Below, piece after piece: positions 7,977 to 16,215 of a stretch of 64,000 nt of DNA. The translations under genes were made by a program, and so were the position numbers. The notes beneath the pieces were generated by a model. The model saw only the letters and a list, made by a program, of their open reading frames with translations, did not search any database and was not told where the DNA came from. Position 1 is the first letter of the stretch. Every line of letters begins with the position of its first letter. Source of the DNA: Pseudomonadota bacterium. Lineage in GTDB: Bacteria; Myxococcota_A; UBA796; GCA-2862545. The stretch covers positions 45,512 through 109,511 of the forward strand of contig JAGSGY010000008.1 in assembly GCA_023954855.1 (NCBI GenBank), read 5' to 3'.

Positions 7977-8765
7977 CTACCGGGTCCACCACCGCCCCTG
8001 GTCGAAGCCAATCGCCGAAGGCAAGCCTGGAATCGACGGGTCGGGGTGCTGCGCATGCCCAGGCAAGACCAGCTCCACGCCGCCCTTGCCAAGGTGAAGG
8101 ATGGGCTGAATCGCCCGCCGCGTACGCTGTGGAACCGCAGAGAACACCGCGTCGACGGAGCTGAATGCGGCAAGCTCGCGGAGCGTCCACCAAGTCGGCG
8201 GAGCGAGGGGGAAACTCCCTCCCTGCTCGAGCGCCCACTCTGGTCGAACCCAGCCGGAGTCGACGGTCTCGCGGTCGTCGTGGGAGGCTGTGCCCGTGGG
8301 AGCCCGCGCGAGCAGGAACCGGGTGTCGTAGCGTCGCGGCTCTTGTTCGGGAGTGACCCACCAACTCCACGGCGCCAGTTGATCGAGATCAACGGTTGCT
8401 TGGTGACTCTCGAGCAGGTCGCCCAAGTCGAGCGCGCCGCGCGCCAGGGGCTCCCGGACCGCCTCCGGCAATTCGCCGTCGCCGATCAGCACGCCCGCCT
8501 CTTCAAAGGTCTCGCGCACGGCTGCGACGAGGAAGGCGCGAGCAGCCACCGGATCGGCCTCCATCTGCTCCACCGAGCTCCGCCCACCCAGAACCCGTGC
8601 GTGTTCGCGGCGGTCCCGGTCGTCAACTCGCCCGCCTGGGAACACCCACGCGCTGGGCATGAAGCCGGACTTGCGGTGTCTCTGCACCATGAAGACCTCG
8701 AGCCCAAGCTCGGTGTCGTCACGCAGGAGTAGAACGGTGGCGGCAGGACGTGCTTCAGCGGGCAC
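7977..8765 (-). CDS. Nudix hydrolase (NUDT19-like, split Nudix box)
   Basis: A 262-residue protein with a Nudix domain beginning MPAEARPAATVLLLRDD. The Nudix box is interrupted as in the NUDT19/NUDT7 group: FPGGRVDDRD supplies the first half and, after an insert of about 35 residues, AAVRETFEEAGVLIG supplies the REx2EExG metal-binding half. The C-terminal half contains RRYDTRFLLA and SGWVRPEWAL, also as in this group, whose members act on CoA derivatives or other nucleoside diphosphates. GTG at 8765 is the start, with GAGGAG five bases upstream; it overlaps the end of the TSP3 gene by 11 bases. Confidence 0.85.
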   Translation of the reverse strand: MPAEARPAATVLLLRDDTELGLEVFMVQRHRKSGFMPSAWVFPGGRVDDRDRREHARVLGGRSSVEQMEADPVAARAFLVAAVRETFEEAGVLIGDGELPEAVREPLARGALDLGDLLESHQATVDLDQLAPWSWWVTPEQEPRRYDTRFLLARAPTGTASHDDRETVDSGWVRPEWALEQGGSFPLAPPTWWTLRELAAFSSVDAVFSAVPQRTRRAIQPILHLGKGGVELVLPGHAQHPDPSIPGLPSAIGFDQGRWWTR

Positions 8766-10221
8766 GGCGTCTCCTCATGAATGTGGGCACCACGAGTGCG
8801 AGCCAGAACCCAGCACTGCCGTGGGCACAGCGCTTGCCGAGGTCGCCAGCGGGTCTGCTGACATCCTCATCTTCGAAGCCGTCGGCTACATCGGCCGTAT
8901 CGCAGAAGCCATCGAAGTCATTCGCATCGAGGCGGTTCTCAACCCCGTCGCAGTCGAGGTCACTGCGTCCCTCTTCGGCGTCTGGGCGGGCGTCGCCGTC
9001 GCTATTTGTATCGATGGCGTCCACGCGGCCGTCCCCGTCCGTGTCGACCTCGCCCTCTTCGATATCGGTGAAGCCATCGCCATCGGCATCGTCATCCTGG
9101 AACGCCGGAACACCGTCGTCGTCAATGTCCCAGAGCCACTCGGCCGCGTCAGAGACACCGTCTCCGTCGGAGTCGACATCGTCGATGTTGCCATCGGCAC
9201 CGAGCAGCTCGAGCGTGTCGGAGATGCCGTCTCCATCGGTATCCACGTCGTCTCCGGGACTCGTAGGGTCCGTCTCCCAGGCGTCGACGGCTCCGTCGCG
9301 ATTGACGTCTTCGATCGCATCGGCGAGGCCGCCCCCATCAGTGTCGTGGGAACGCGGATCGGTCACGCTGCTCGAGTCGGCGTCGGCGACGAAGCAGTTG
9401 TTGTCGAGGTCCGTGTCCTCGTGCGCGTCGGTCACTCCGAGCTCGAGCCCGTCGCGTAGGCTGTCGTTGTCGCTGTCGCAATCCAGTGCGTCGACGAGTC
9501 CGTCCCCGTCCGGACCATCGCCCCTCAGCTCATCGCCGTCGAGCACACCGTCGTCATCGGCATCGGCATCGTTCCACGGGAGCCCCAGAGCGCGCTCGAT
9601 GGGGTTGGTGAGCCCGTCGAGGTCCTGGTCGATGTAGACCGGGGAGGTCAGGATGTCTTGCGGTGCGCACGCGAGATCTGCACACCCGTGAAGGTCCGTC
9701 CACGTGCCCATCGCAGAGCCACCCGCGAACCAGAAGCTCGCTCCGGCGTCTGCGGCCCAGCCCGCGCCCTCGAGGGCCCCGCGCGGGACCTCAATGGCAA
9801 CAAGGCCAGATGCCATCTCAGTCATCGTGGAAAGGGCGCCGACCGTGGCGTCTAGAGTCCACTGCGGCGAGGAGCCTGCCACCCCATTCGCCGTATACAC
9901 GGCCACCGCATCGCCCGGGCCATCGGCGACGACGGCCAACTCGAGCGTCTCCGCATCTCCGTCTACCGAGACGAGTACGCCGAGCACGTCGGTGGCAGGC
10001 GCGCTGCTGGTGACGCGTAGGCGAAAGAACACCGAAGAGGCATCCGCGTACCAGTACCCACCAGGCTGATCCGACGCTCCAATCAGGTCGGGCGAAGCGT
10101 CTCCCGCACCATCCGCCACCACGTCTGCACCCAGCGAGAGGGTTCGCCACTCGCCCTCGGCCGGAAATGCGAACGCGGCAGTGGCCCAAGGAATCAGCAA
10201 TAGGGGCGTGAGCTGTCGAAT
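8755..10221 (-). CDS. TSP3-repeat surface protein with MYXO-CTERM-like tail
   Basis: A 488-residue predicted secreted protein. From ATT at 10221 the N-terminus is a compact signal peptide (RQLTPLLLIPWATAAFA, then FPAEGEW). A beta-rich domain (about 20-240) follows, then a long run of thrombospondin type-3-like calcium-binding repeats such as DTDGDGISDTLE and DSDGDGVSDAAE (about 240-445). The extreme C-terminus is a Cys (KRC), a hydrophobic segment (AGFWLALVVPTFM) and RRRRAR, resembling the MYXO-CTERM sorting signal. An ATG at 10275 is in frame but would put the start eight bases from the divergent neighbour's ATG and give an over-long signal region. Confidence 0.8.
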   Translation of the reverse strand: MRQLTPLLLIPWATAAFAFPAEGEWRTLSLGADVVADGAGDASPDLIGASDQPGGYWYADASSVFFRLRVTSSAPATDVLGVLVSVDGDAETLELAVVADGPGDAVAVYTANGVAGSSPQWTLDATVGALSTMTEMASGLVAIEVPRGALEGAGWAADAGASFWFAGGSAMGTWTDLHGCADLACAPQDILTSPVYIDQDLDGLTNPIERALGLPWNDADADDDGVLDGDELRGDGPDGDGLVDALDCDSDNDSLRDGLELGVTDAHEDTDLDNNCFVADADSSSVTDPRSHDTDGGGLADAIEDVNRDGAVDAWETDPTSPGDDVDTDGDGISDTLELLGADGNIDDVDSDGDGVSDAAEWLWDIDDDGVPAFQDDDADGDGFTDIEEGEVDTDGDGRVDAIDTNSDGDARPDAEEGRSDLDCDGVENRLDANDFDGFCDTADVADGFEDEDVSRPAGDLGKRCAHGSAGFWLALVVPTFMRRRRAR

Positions 10222-10227
10222 GGCGCG

Positions 10228-10231
10228 CCTC
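10228..10231 (-). promoter_or_regulatory. GAGG Shine-Dalgarno preceding an AUU codon
   Basis: On the minus strand GAGG is followed after six bases by ATT at 10221, which begins an ideal signal peptide in the TSP3 gene. The spacing is the same as at the AUC codons at 4845 and 31667. The evidence is positional only. Confidence 0.4.
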
Positions 10232-10282
10232 GAGGTGTGGTCGGAGCTTATCCCGGACCGCCCAGCCGTGTACATTTGCGCC

Positions 10283-13200
10283 ATGCGTCCACTCCTCTTG
10301 CTCGCCCTTCTCGCCATCGCGCCCGCTGCGGTAGCCACCCCAGCCTCACCAGAGCCAACAGCTGCCATGCAGCCGCAGGCTTCGGCGCCGCTCACCGTGG
10401 TCGAGCATCGCCTCACCGTCGAGGCAGACAAGCGTCGAACGACCTACATCACCGAGCGGTGGAAAGTCCGGCTGGACGACCCTTCTGCAGCGGTTGGCGG
10501 CTTTGAGGCGCCGACATCCTTGGACGGTGCCAAGAGCGGAGAGGCCCAAATCTTTGGCAATCTGGCGACCTTCCCCGAGGACGCCGAGCCCGGCGCCGTG
10601 TTCACCTTCGAGCGACGCCGGACCGTCAAGGGCGCCACCTCTGCGGCGTTTCGCCCCGTGCCCGACGTTCCCACCGAGGCCATCAAGGTCAGCCTGACCG
10701 GAGTGGGTGGCACCCCGGTGACCCTCTGGGCTGACCCGAGCGCAGCCGTTCGCTTCACGGGCACCTCTACCCAGCGCGCCACCGTGTCATGGGAAGGCGA
10801 GGACGACGGTGAGAGGCAGCTCGTCTGGACGACGTACTCGGACTGGGATGAGGTCGGCAAGACCATCGGCACATCTGTAGACGAGAAGATGGTCCATGCC
10901 TCTGTTCTCGGGCGCGACGTCGCCTCGACGCTGACTGGGCTTCGGCCGCGCGCGCTTGCCGAGAGGATCTACCGGGCCATAGAGCTCGATCCCGAACCCG
11001 GCGACTGGGCCTCAGCTCGCGGCCCCGAGGCGACCCTCCGCTCCGGTCACGGAAATGCCGCCGAGCGCGGGGTGGCCCTCATCAATCTGCTTCGCCTTGC
11101 AGGCTTTGAAGCCCGCCCCGCCCTGTATGTGCCGAAGAGCGCCGTCTCCTCGGCCCCAGCTCCCCTACCAGCGCCGTCTCTGTATACGCAGCCAGCAATC
11201 GTCATCGACACAAAGGACGGGCCCGTCGTGCTCGACCCCGCGAACGAGTTGGTCGTTCCGCCGACCCTACCCATCGCCGTTCAGGGCAGCCTGTTGTGGT
11301 CCCAGGGCGACGCGCCTCGGGTGGTCGGCAGTGATGGCATCTTCGACGGCCGCATTGCCCTCTCCGGCCAGCTGGTGATCTCAGAAGACGGCTCGGCCGC
11401 ATGGTCCGTACTCATGACCGCAAGCGGAAGTGCGCAGGAGGTCTTGCGCAGTCGACTTGGCGGCATCGACGACGAGATGAAAACCGAGGCGCTACTGGGC
11501 CTGGCGCAGGTCGCCTTTCCGGAGCTGACGCGCTTTCAGATGACCAGCAACGGGCTGACGGCAACCGACCGCGCCATCCGCGTGCAGCTCAATGGCTACC
11601 TTCCGACCACCCTCGGGCCGCTCGGTCCTGGACTCGTGGGCAACCTGCACCCGCTCATGGCTCCAGCCCTCACCGCTTGGCTGCCCGGCAGGATTGAAGT
11701 GGTTGAAGAAGTGGCCGTGCGCCGTCCGAAGCATGTGCTCCCGCTCTCGATACAGATCGACTCCGGGCGCCACGAACCGGACGTCTCGCTCACCACGTCC
11801 TTCGAGAAGAACGGCGACCGTCTAATCCTTCGAACCAACGCTTCACGGCCCGTTTCGGATGGACGCATTGCGCTGGACCGCCGCGCCGAAGAGATCCTGC
11901 ACGCCCGTGCGACCGAAGGCGCAAAGGTGATCTACATGCCGTGGCCTGGCCCCGAGGTCACGGCTCCTCTGCGGGCTGGCGTCGATGGCCTCTCGCCCAC
12001 CGAGGCGCACATGCTCGAGGCGCTGGCCTGGTGGCGAGAGCCCGAGGAGCGCAAAGCTCGAAAGGCACTGAAGCGGGCCATGGCGACCGGAACGACCAAG
12101 GACATCGCTGCGGCAATCGTCCGCTTCGGTGACCCCACCAATGCTCTGGCCTGGGAGGCGCTTCTCGACGAGGCTACCCCCGCAGATCGCATCATCTGCG
12201 TGCTCGGCATGGAGGCCCAAGGACGCGCAGACCTCGCCTGGCGCAAGGCGATGCCCCTCGCAACCCACCCCGACGAAGCCGTGCAGCTCGCGGCGAAGCT
12301 CGTCATGGCTCGAAACCAACCCGAGACCCAGCCGACGCCTGAGGCCGACCGAGAAGGCCACACCGCATGGAGAGACCAAGGCGAGCTTCTGAGTGAGGCC
12401 ATGGCGCTCTCAGAGAAGGTGGGCGACGAGGCTGCGGCCGGCGAGGTCCTCGAGACCCTTGCAGAGCTCGCGCTCGAAGCCGGAGAACTCGAGGCGAGCC
12501 AAGCACACATGACCAAGCGTCTGGAGATGGGGGAAACGCCCGACCTGCTGGCTATGCAGGCCGAGATTCGCGCCCAGGCGGGCGCAAGTCCGGGAGAGGT
12601 GCGTCAGCTTCTCGCGAGCGCTGGCGCCCTGCATCAACAAGGCACCCTCCACGCCGCGCATGCCCTCTCATTCACTGGAGACCACATCGGTGCACTCGCG
12701 TGGGCGCAGATTTCCGCACGACTTGCCCCCGACGACCCGACCCGCTGGGACACAGTGGCCGACGCCGCGATTGCGAGCGCCAACCTACCGTCCGCGCTTC
12801 AGGCGGCTCGACGCGCAAGCGATGCCGCGCCCAACGACCGCGACCGCGCCAGAAAGGTCCGCCAGTTGGCCACTCTCATCGGCGACCGCACAGTGGCCCA
12901 AGAAGCCGCCAAGCGCGCCGGAGAGAAGGCATCGGACATTCCGTGGCCCGCAGACTTCGGTGGACTGACTGGCATGGCGGGCCCCGACGAGCTCCGCGCA
13001 GTGCTGGTGCACCACGACGACGCCACGACAGCATCCGCGCAGCTTCTCGCCATCCGCGCCCAGCTCTCTCTAGAAGCCGGCGACATCGATACTGCCGGCC
13101 GCGATGGGGCCCTTCTGCACAGCCGCTTCGACGATGCACGAGGCGTGGCCTTCTCGTTTGCCGCAGCGGCGGGCCGCACGTATGGGTCCGGTCCGATGGC

Positions 13201-13702
13201 CAAGCTGACCCAAGCTGCGGCCGAGTCCACCGACGCGCGCCGCGCCCGGCTCGAGTACGGCTTGATCACCGGCTCGCATGACCCCCTCCTCGACGCCAAG
13301 AAGCTGCCGAACGACGCCGCAGCAGTGTCACTCGTCGAGTTCTCGAAGTCGCGAACCGTAGACGGCTGGGAAGGAGGTACGGCGCCGGCGCTTAGCGCCC
13401 CCGGACTGGCCACGGCGTCGCTCCTCGGTGCTGCGGCTGGTGTGACGGCAAAGACCGACCGGTCCAGGGGATACGCGGTGGTTCGGCACGTTGGCCCTGA
13501 CCTTCTGCCGCCACCCCTCTCGATGCTGTACACCCCGCGTGACCGCGCCATGCTCGTTCGCGACGATGGCGTGAGCGTGTACCGTCACGATGGCGGCCTG
13601 ATTCCGCTGTACTCAGCCTCGACAAGCGTCGAGGGCGTGACGACACTCGGCCTCGGTTTCACGCCACAAGCCGCCCAACGCGCCTTGGATGTCGTACCGT
13701 AG
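10283..13702 (+). CDS. Exported DUF3857/transglutaminase-like and TPR protein
   Basis: An 1139-residue protein with a signal peptide (MRPLLLLALLAIAPAAVA). Residues about 35-190 resemble DUF3857 (VVEHRLTVEADKRRTTYITE). Residues about 210-340 resemble a transglutaminase-like core: LRSGHGNAAERGVALINLLR, AGFEARPAL and VVLDPANE are in place. The catalytic Cys position is Gly (GHG for GDC), and the histidine before the LDP strand is also absent, so the domain looks inactive. The last 500 residues form TPR-like helical repeats. ATG 10283 is preceded by no Shine-Dalgarno; a TACATT hexamer lies six bases before it. The role is unknown; probably a periplasmic scaffold. Confidence 0.75.
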   Translation: MRPLLLLALLAIAPAAVATPASPEPTAAMQPQASAPLTVVEHRLTVEADKRRTTYITERWKVRLDDPSAAVGGFEAPTSLDGAKSGEAQIFGNLATFPEDAEPGAVFTFERRRTVKGATSAAFRPVPDVPTEAIKVSLTGVGGTPVTLWADPSAAVRFTGTSTQRATVSWEGEDDGERQLVWTTYSDWDEVGKTIGTSVDEKMVHASVLGRDVASTLTGLRPRALAERIYRAIELDPEPGDWASARGPEATLRSGHGNAAERGVALINLLRLAGFEARPALYVPKSAVSSAPAPLPAPSLYTQPAIVIDTKDGPVVLDPANELVVPPTLPIAVQGSLLWSQGDAPRVVGSDGIFDGRIALSGQLVISEDGSAAWSVLMTASGSAQEVLRSRLGGIDDEMKTEALLGLAQVAFPELTRFQMTSNGLTATDRAIRVQLNGYLPTTLGPLGPGLVGNLHPLMAPALTAWLPGRIEVVEEVAVRRPKHVLPLSIQIDSGRHEPDVSLTTSFEKNGDRLILRTNASRPVSDGRIALDRRAEEILHARATEGAKVIYMPWPGPEVTAPLRAGVDGLSPTEAHMLEALAWWREPEERKARKALKRAMATGTTKDIAAAIVRFGDPTNALAWEALLDEATPADRIICVLGMEAQGRADLAWRKAMPLATHPDEAVQLAAKLVMARNQPETQPTPEADREGHTAWRDQGELLSEAMALSEKVGDEAAAGEVLETLAELALEAGELEASQAHMTKRLEMGETPDLLAMQAEIRAQAGASPGEVRQLLASAGALHQQGTLHAAHALSFTGDHIGALAWAQISARLAPDDPTRWDTVADAAIASANLPSALQAARRASDAAPNDRDRARKVRQLATLIGDRTVAQEAAKRAGEKASDIPWPADFGGLTGMAGPDELRAVLVHHDDATTASAQLLAIRAQLSLEAGDIDTAGRDGALLHSRFDDARGVAFSFAAAAGRTYGSGPMAKLTQAAAESTDARRARLEYGLITGSHDPLLDAKKLPNDAAAVSLVEFSKSRTVDGWEGGTAPALSAPGLATASLLGAAAGVTAKTDRSRGYAVVRHVGPDLLPPPLSMLYTPRDRAMLVRDDGVSVYRHDGGLIPLYSASTSVEGVTTLGLGFTPQAAQRALDVVP

Positions 13703-13776
13703 ATCCGCTGTAAGTTTCTTGGCCGACTCGCGTTTCGCCTTGGAACCCCACGCGTGCACCTGAGGTCCGCTCCGTA

Positions 13777-14370
13777 ATGATTCGCCTGCTCTCCACCCTC
13801 GATCAAGCTGTTGGCGCGACTCGGCCCGGCTGGCGATGGCTTGGAGAGATGTCGCTGGTGCTGCTGGGGGTTCACCTCGCGGCCGACCGCGTCGACGATG
13901 CGGTGCTGCGCGGACTGTCTGCGGCGGGGTGGCTCGGTCCAGATGGGTCCCCTGCAGGGGCGTGGATTGCCCTGGGTCTCGAGCTCCTCGTTGCGACGCG
14001 CGTTGCTTGGGTACTGCTTCTCTCCGCCGGTGCCGACGCGCCCACGTGGCAGTCCTACAAACAGCATTTCTCCGTCGAGTCGGTCGTGCGCCCGCTGTTC
14101 TGGGTCCCCACTTCGGCCGCGGGCGCCTGGGTGCTCGGAATGGCGATCGAAGATGCCACCGCTCCCTACATCGGCGCCGGCGCGTTTTGGCTGGGCCTCC
14201 TTGGCGCGGGACTCGCCGTCTGGCGCCTCGGATGGACCCCACTCCGCCGACTCATCGGCGGTCTGCTTCCACCCAAGCATCGAACCGACGGCATCGCGTG
14301 GGCCCCACTCCTGCTGGGTATCGCTGGGTTCGCCGCCTGGTACGGCCTTCCCATCTGGGGGCTGTGGTGA
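13777..14370 (+). CDS. Uncharacterised membrane protein
   Basis: A 197-residue protein with about five predicted membrane helices (for example WLGEMSLVLLGVHLAA, AGAWIALGLELLVATRVAWV, AWVLGMAI, GAFWLGLLGAGLAVWRLGW and LLLGIAGFAAWYGLPIWG). I do not recognise the family. Its stop overlaps the GTG of the downstream M23 peptidase (GTGA), so the two are translationally coupled and the membrane protein may assist or anchor the peptidase in cell-envelope work. Confidence 0.7.
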   Translation: MIRLLSTLDQAVGATRPGWRWLGEMSLVLLGVHLAADRVDDAVLRGLSAAGWLGPDGSPAGAWIALGLELLVATRVAWVLLLSAGADAPTWQSYKQHFSVESVVRPLFWVPTSAAGAWVLGMAIEDATAPYIGAGAFWLGLLGAGLAVWRLGWTPLRRLIGGLLPPKHRTDGIAWAPLLLGIAGFAAWYGLPIWGLW

Positions 14371-15299
14371 GCCAGCTCGACACCGTTCGCCGGGCCCGCC
14401 GCTTTGGGTTGCTCGACCTCATGCTGGTGGTGCTCGCCTCCGGTTCGGTGTGGCTTCGAACCCCCGTCGGCGCGAGCATGGACTTCGCGGTGCGATGGGG
14501 ACTCGGCGCGGAGGCGAGCCGGCCTGTGCTCACCGCCTACTTTGAAGTCCCCGAGCGGAAGCAGGCTCTCGCGAAGGCCCTCGAGACGCTCTCAGAGACC
14601 ACCCACGTCCCCAGCGAAGTCCCGGAGGGGGGCTTCCCGCAGCCCTGGCGAACCGCCGCAGCCCTAGTGCTGCCCGACATCCCGGCAGCCGACCTGGATG
14701 CTGCCTACGGCGGGGATCCGGGATCCGCTCTCGAGGCGGTCTCTATCGGTCCGGAGCTGACCGCTCGCGCCGTCACGCGCGCACGGGCTGCGGGCATTCC
14801 CAACCCCGAGCACTACAGTGCACATCGAGCGTTTCTACCGGCCGCTGCGGCCCGCAAGGCAGACGCAGAAGTCGAGGCGACCCTCGCTCTCGCCAAGCTG
14901 CTCGAGATGCAGTGGCCCGTCACCACAGAGCACCGCATCAGCTCGGGCTACGGCATGCGCACCCACCCCGTGACCGGCGTCCACAAGCTCCACAACGGCG
15001 TGGATCTCGCTGTCCCCGTGGGTACGGACATCGTCGCAGTCCAGTCTGGGCGGGTAGCCGCCATCGGCGAGGACAACGCGAACGGTCGCTTCGTCGTCAT
15101 CGACCACGGCTCCAAAGTTCGAACATCGTACTGCCACCTGGATGAGCAGCTGGTCAAGCGCGGCGACACGGTCAGTCGCGGGGCCAAGATCGCGCTCTCC
15201 GGCAACACCGGTCGCTCGACGGGGCCCCACCTTCACTTCACGCTGCGGGTTGGGAAGCGAACCGTCGACCCCCTACCCCTGCGCCGGCCGACGGAGTGA
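14367..15299 (+). CDS. M23 family peptidase (LytM domain)
   Basis: A 310-residue protein with an N-terminal membrane helix (FGLLDLMLVVLASGSVWL) and a C-terminal LytM/M23 zinc endopeptidase domain (about 190-305). Metal-site motifs are intact: HNGVD (HxxxD) after SGYGMRTHPVTGVHKL, and HLHF near the end. M23 enzymes cut peptidoglycan cross-links; the intact site suggests a working enzyme rather than a regulatory EnvC-like one. The GTG at 14367 overlaps the stop of the upstream membrane protein. It faces the convergent ABC-type binding protein two bases away. Confidence 0.88.
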   Translation: MSQLDTVRRARRFGLLDLMLVVLASGSVWLRTPVGASMDFAVRWGLGAEASRPVLTAYFEVPERKQALAKALETLSETTHVPSEVPEGGFPQPWRTAAALVLPDIPAADLDAAYGGDPGSALEAVSIGPELTARAVTRARAAGIPNPEHYSAHRAFLPAAAARKADAEVEATLALAKLLEMQWPVTTEHRISSGYGMRTHPVTGVHKLHNGVDLAVPVGTDIVAVQSGRVAAIGEDNANGRFVVIDHGSKVRTSYCHLDEQLVKRGDTVSRGAKIALSGNTGRSTGPHLHFTLRVGKRTVDPLPLRRPTE

Positions 15300-15301
15300 G
15301 A

Positions 15302-16213
15302 TCAGTCGATCTTGATGTCGACGAAGTCAAGGAGCAGCGGGTCTATCGAGAGACCGGCCTCATCGACCGCTCCGATGTTCAACACCACCAGCGTGGATTC
15401 CGGGTCCTGAATCTCGAGGAGACTCGGCGCCTTTCCGCCGAGTAGCTCCATGGCTGTCGACGCCGCCTGGGATCCCACCGTGTCCGGATCGGGAACAACC
15501 GCGAACAGCCCCCCTGCCCGAACCATGTTGTCGGTGTCGACCAGCAACGGAAGACCGCGGCGCCGGGTCTCTTCGACGGTGGTGCGGAAGACCTCCGCCG
15601 TCAGTACCTCTCGATCGGGCACGAGCCACACCGCGTCGACCTCTTGGGTGAGGTCAGGCAATGACTTTCGCAGCGCCCGAGGCGAGTCCGCCGAGTGAAA
15701 CACCAGCTGAAGTCCGACCTCGGCTGCAGCGGCCTTGATCGCGCCGACCCGCTCCTTGGAGGTGCCCGTCCCGTGAAGCACGCCGACCGTGCCGACCTCT
15801 GGAAACAGGCCCACGAGCTGGCTTAGGTACATGCTCGGAGCTGCCGCGATGCGAATACCGGTGACTTGCGGGCCCTCGATCCCGTAGCGGGCTGGGTCGG
15901 AGATCGAAGCGTAGATGAGCGGTGTGCTCGGAAGGCTCCCCTTCACGGCGAACGCCGCCTTCGCGCCCAGGGCGAACACCACATCAGGGTCTTCACGCCG
16001 CAGAAGGGATGCCGCGGCCTCGGCCTCTGAGGCACGGCCGCGCAGGTGAATCACGCGGACATGCTCGCCATTCTTCTCCATCTGCTGGAGGAAGCTGCGC
16101 ACCGGGGCTGTGTACACCTCGAGGTCGTCTGATGTCACGACTGCCACGCGGGTGGGTACGGCCCATGCGGGGGTTGCAAGCAGCAAGGAGAGCCCGATGA
16201 GAATTCGTTTCAC
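15302..16213 (-). CDS. ABC-type substrate-binding protein (ABC_sub_bind family)
   Basis: A 303-residue exported protein with a signal peptide (MKRILIGLSLLLATPAWA). The two-lobed binding fold is suggested by TRVAVVTSDDLEVY, VVFALGAKAAFAV, STPLIYASISDP, VTGIRIAAAP, VGVLHGTGTSKE and AVWLVPDREVLT, matching the family of periplasmic binding proteins that includes TrpX-like members. No permease or ATPase genes are adjacent. Instead it follows the PEGA kinase gene by two bases, so it may act as a sensor or accessory rather than as part of a standard importer. Confidence 0.8.
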   Translation of the reverse strand: MKRILIGLSLLLATPAWAVPTRVAVVTSDDLEVYTAPVRSFLQQMEKNGEHVRVIHLRGRASEAEAAASLLRREDPDVVFALGAKAAFAVKGSLPSTPLIYASISDPARYGIEGPQVTGIRIAAAPSMYLSQLVGLFPEVGTVGVLHGTGTSKERVGAIKAAAAEVGLQLVFHSADSPRALRKSLPDLTQEVDAVWLVPDREVLTAEVFRTTVEETRRRGLPLLVDTDNMVRAGGLFAVVPDPDTVGSQAASTAMELLGGKAPSLLEIQDPESTLVVLNIGAVDEAGLSIDPLLLDFVDIKID

Positions 16214-16215
16214 GC

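Noticed and set aside
7841..8392. N-terminal extension of the RAYT-like gene to 8392
   Set aside because: It runs antisense-frame through the Nudix gene with Ser/Arg-rich sequence; ATG 7840 has a good Shine-Dalgarno.
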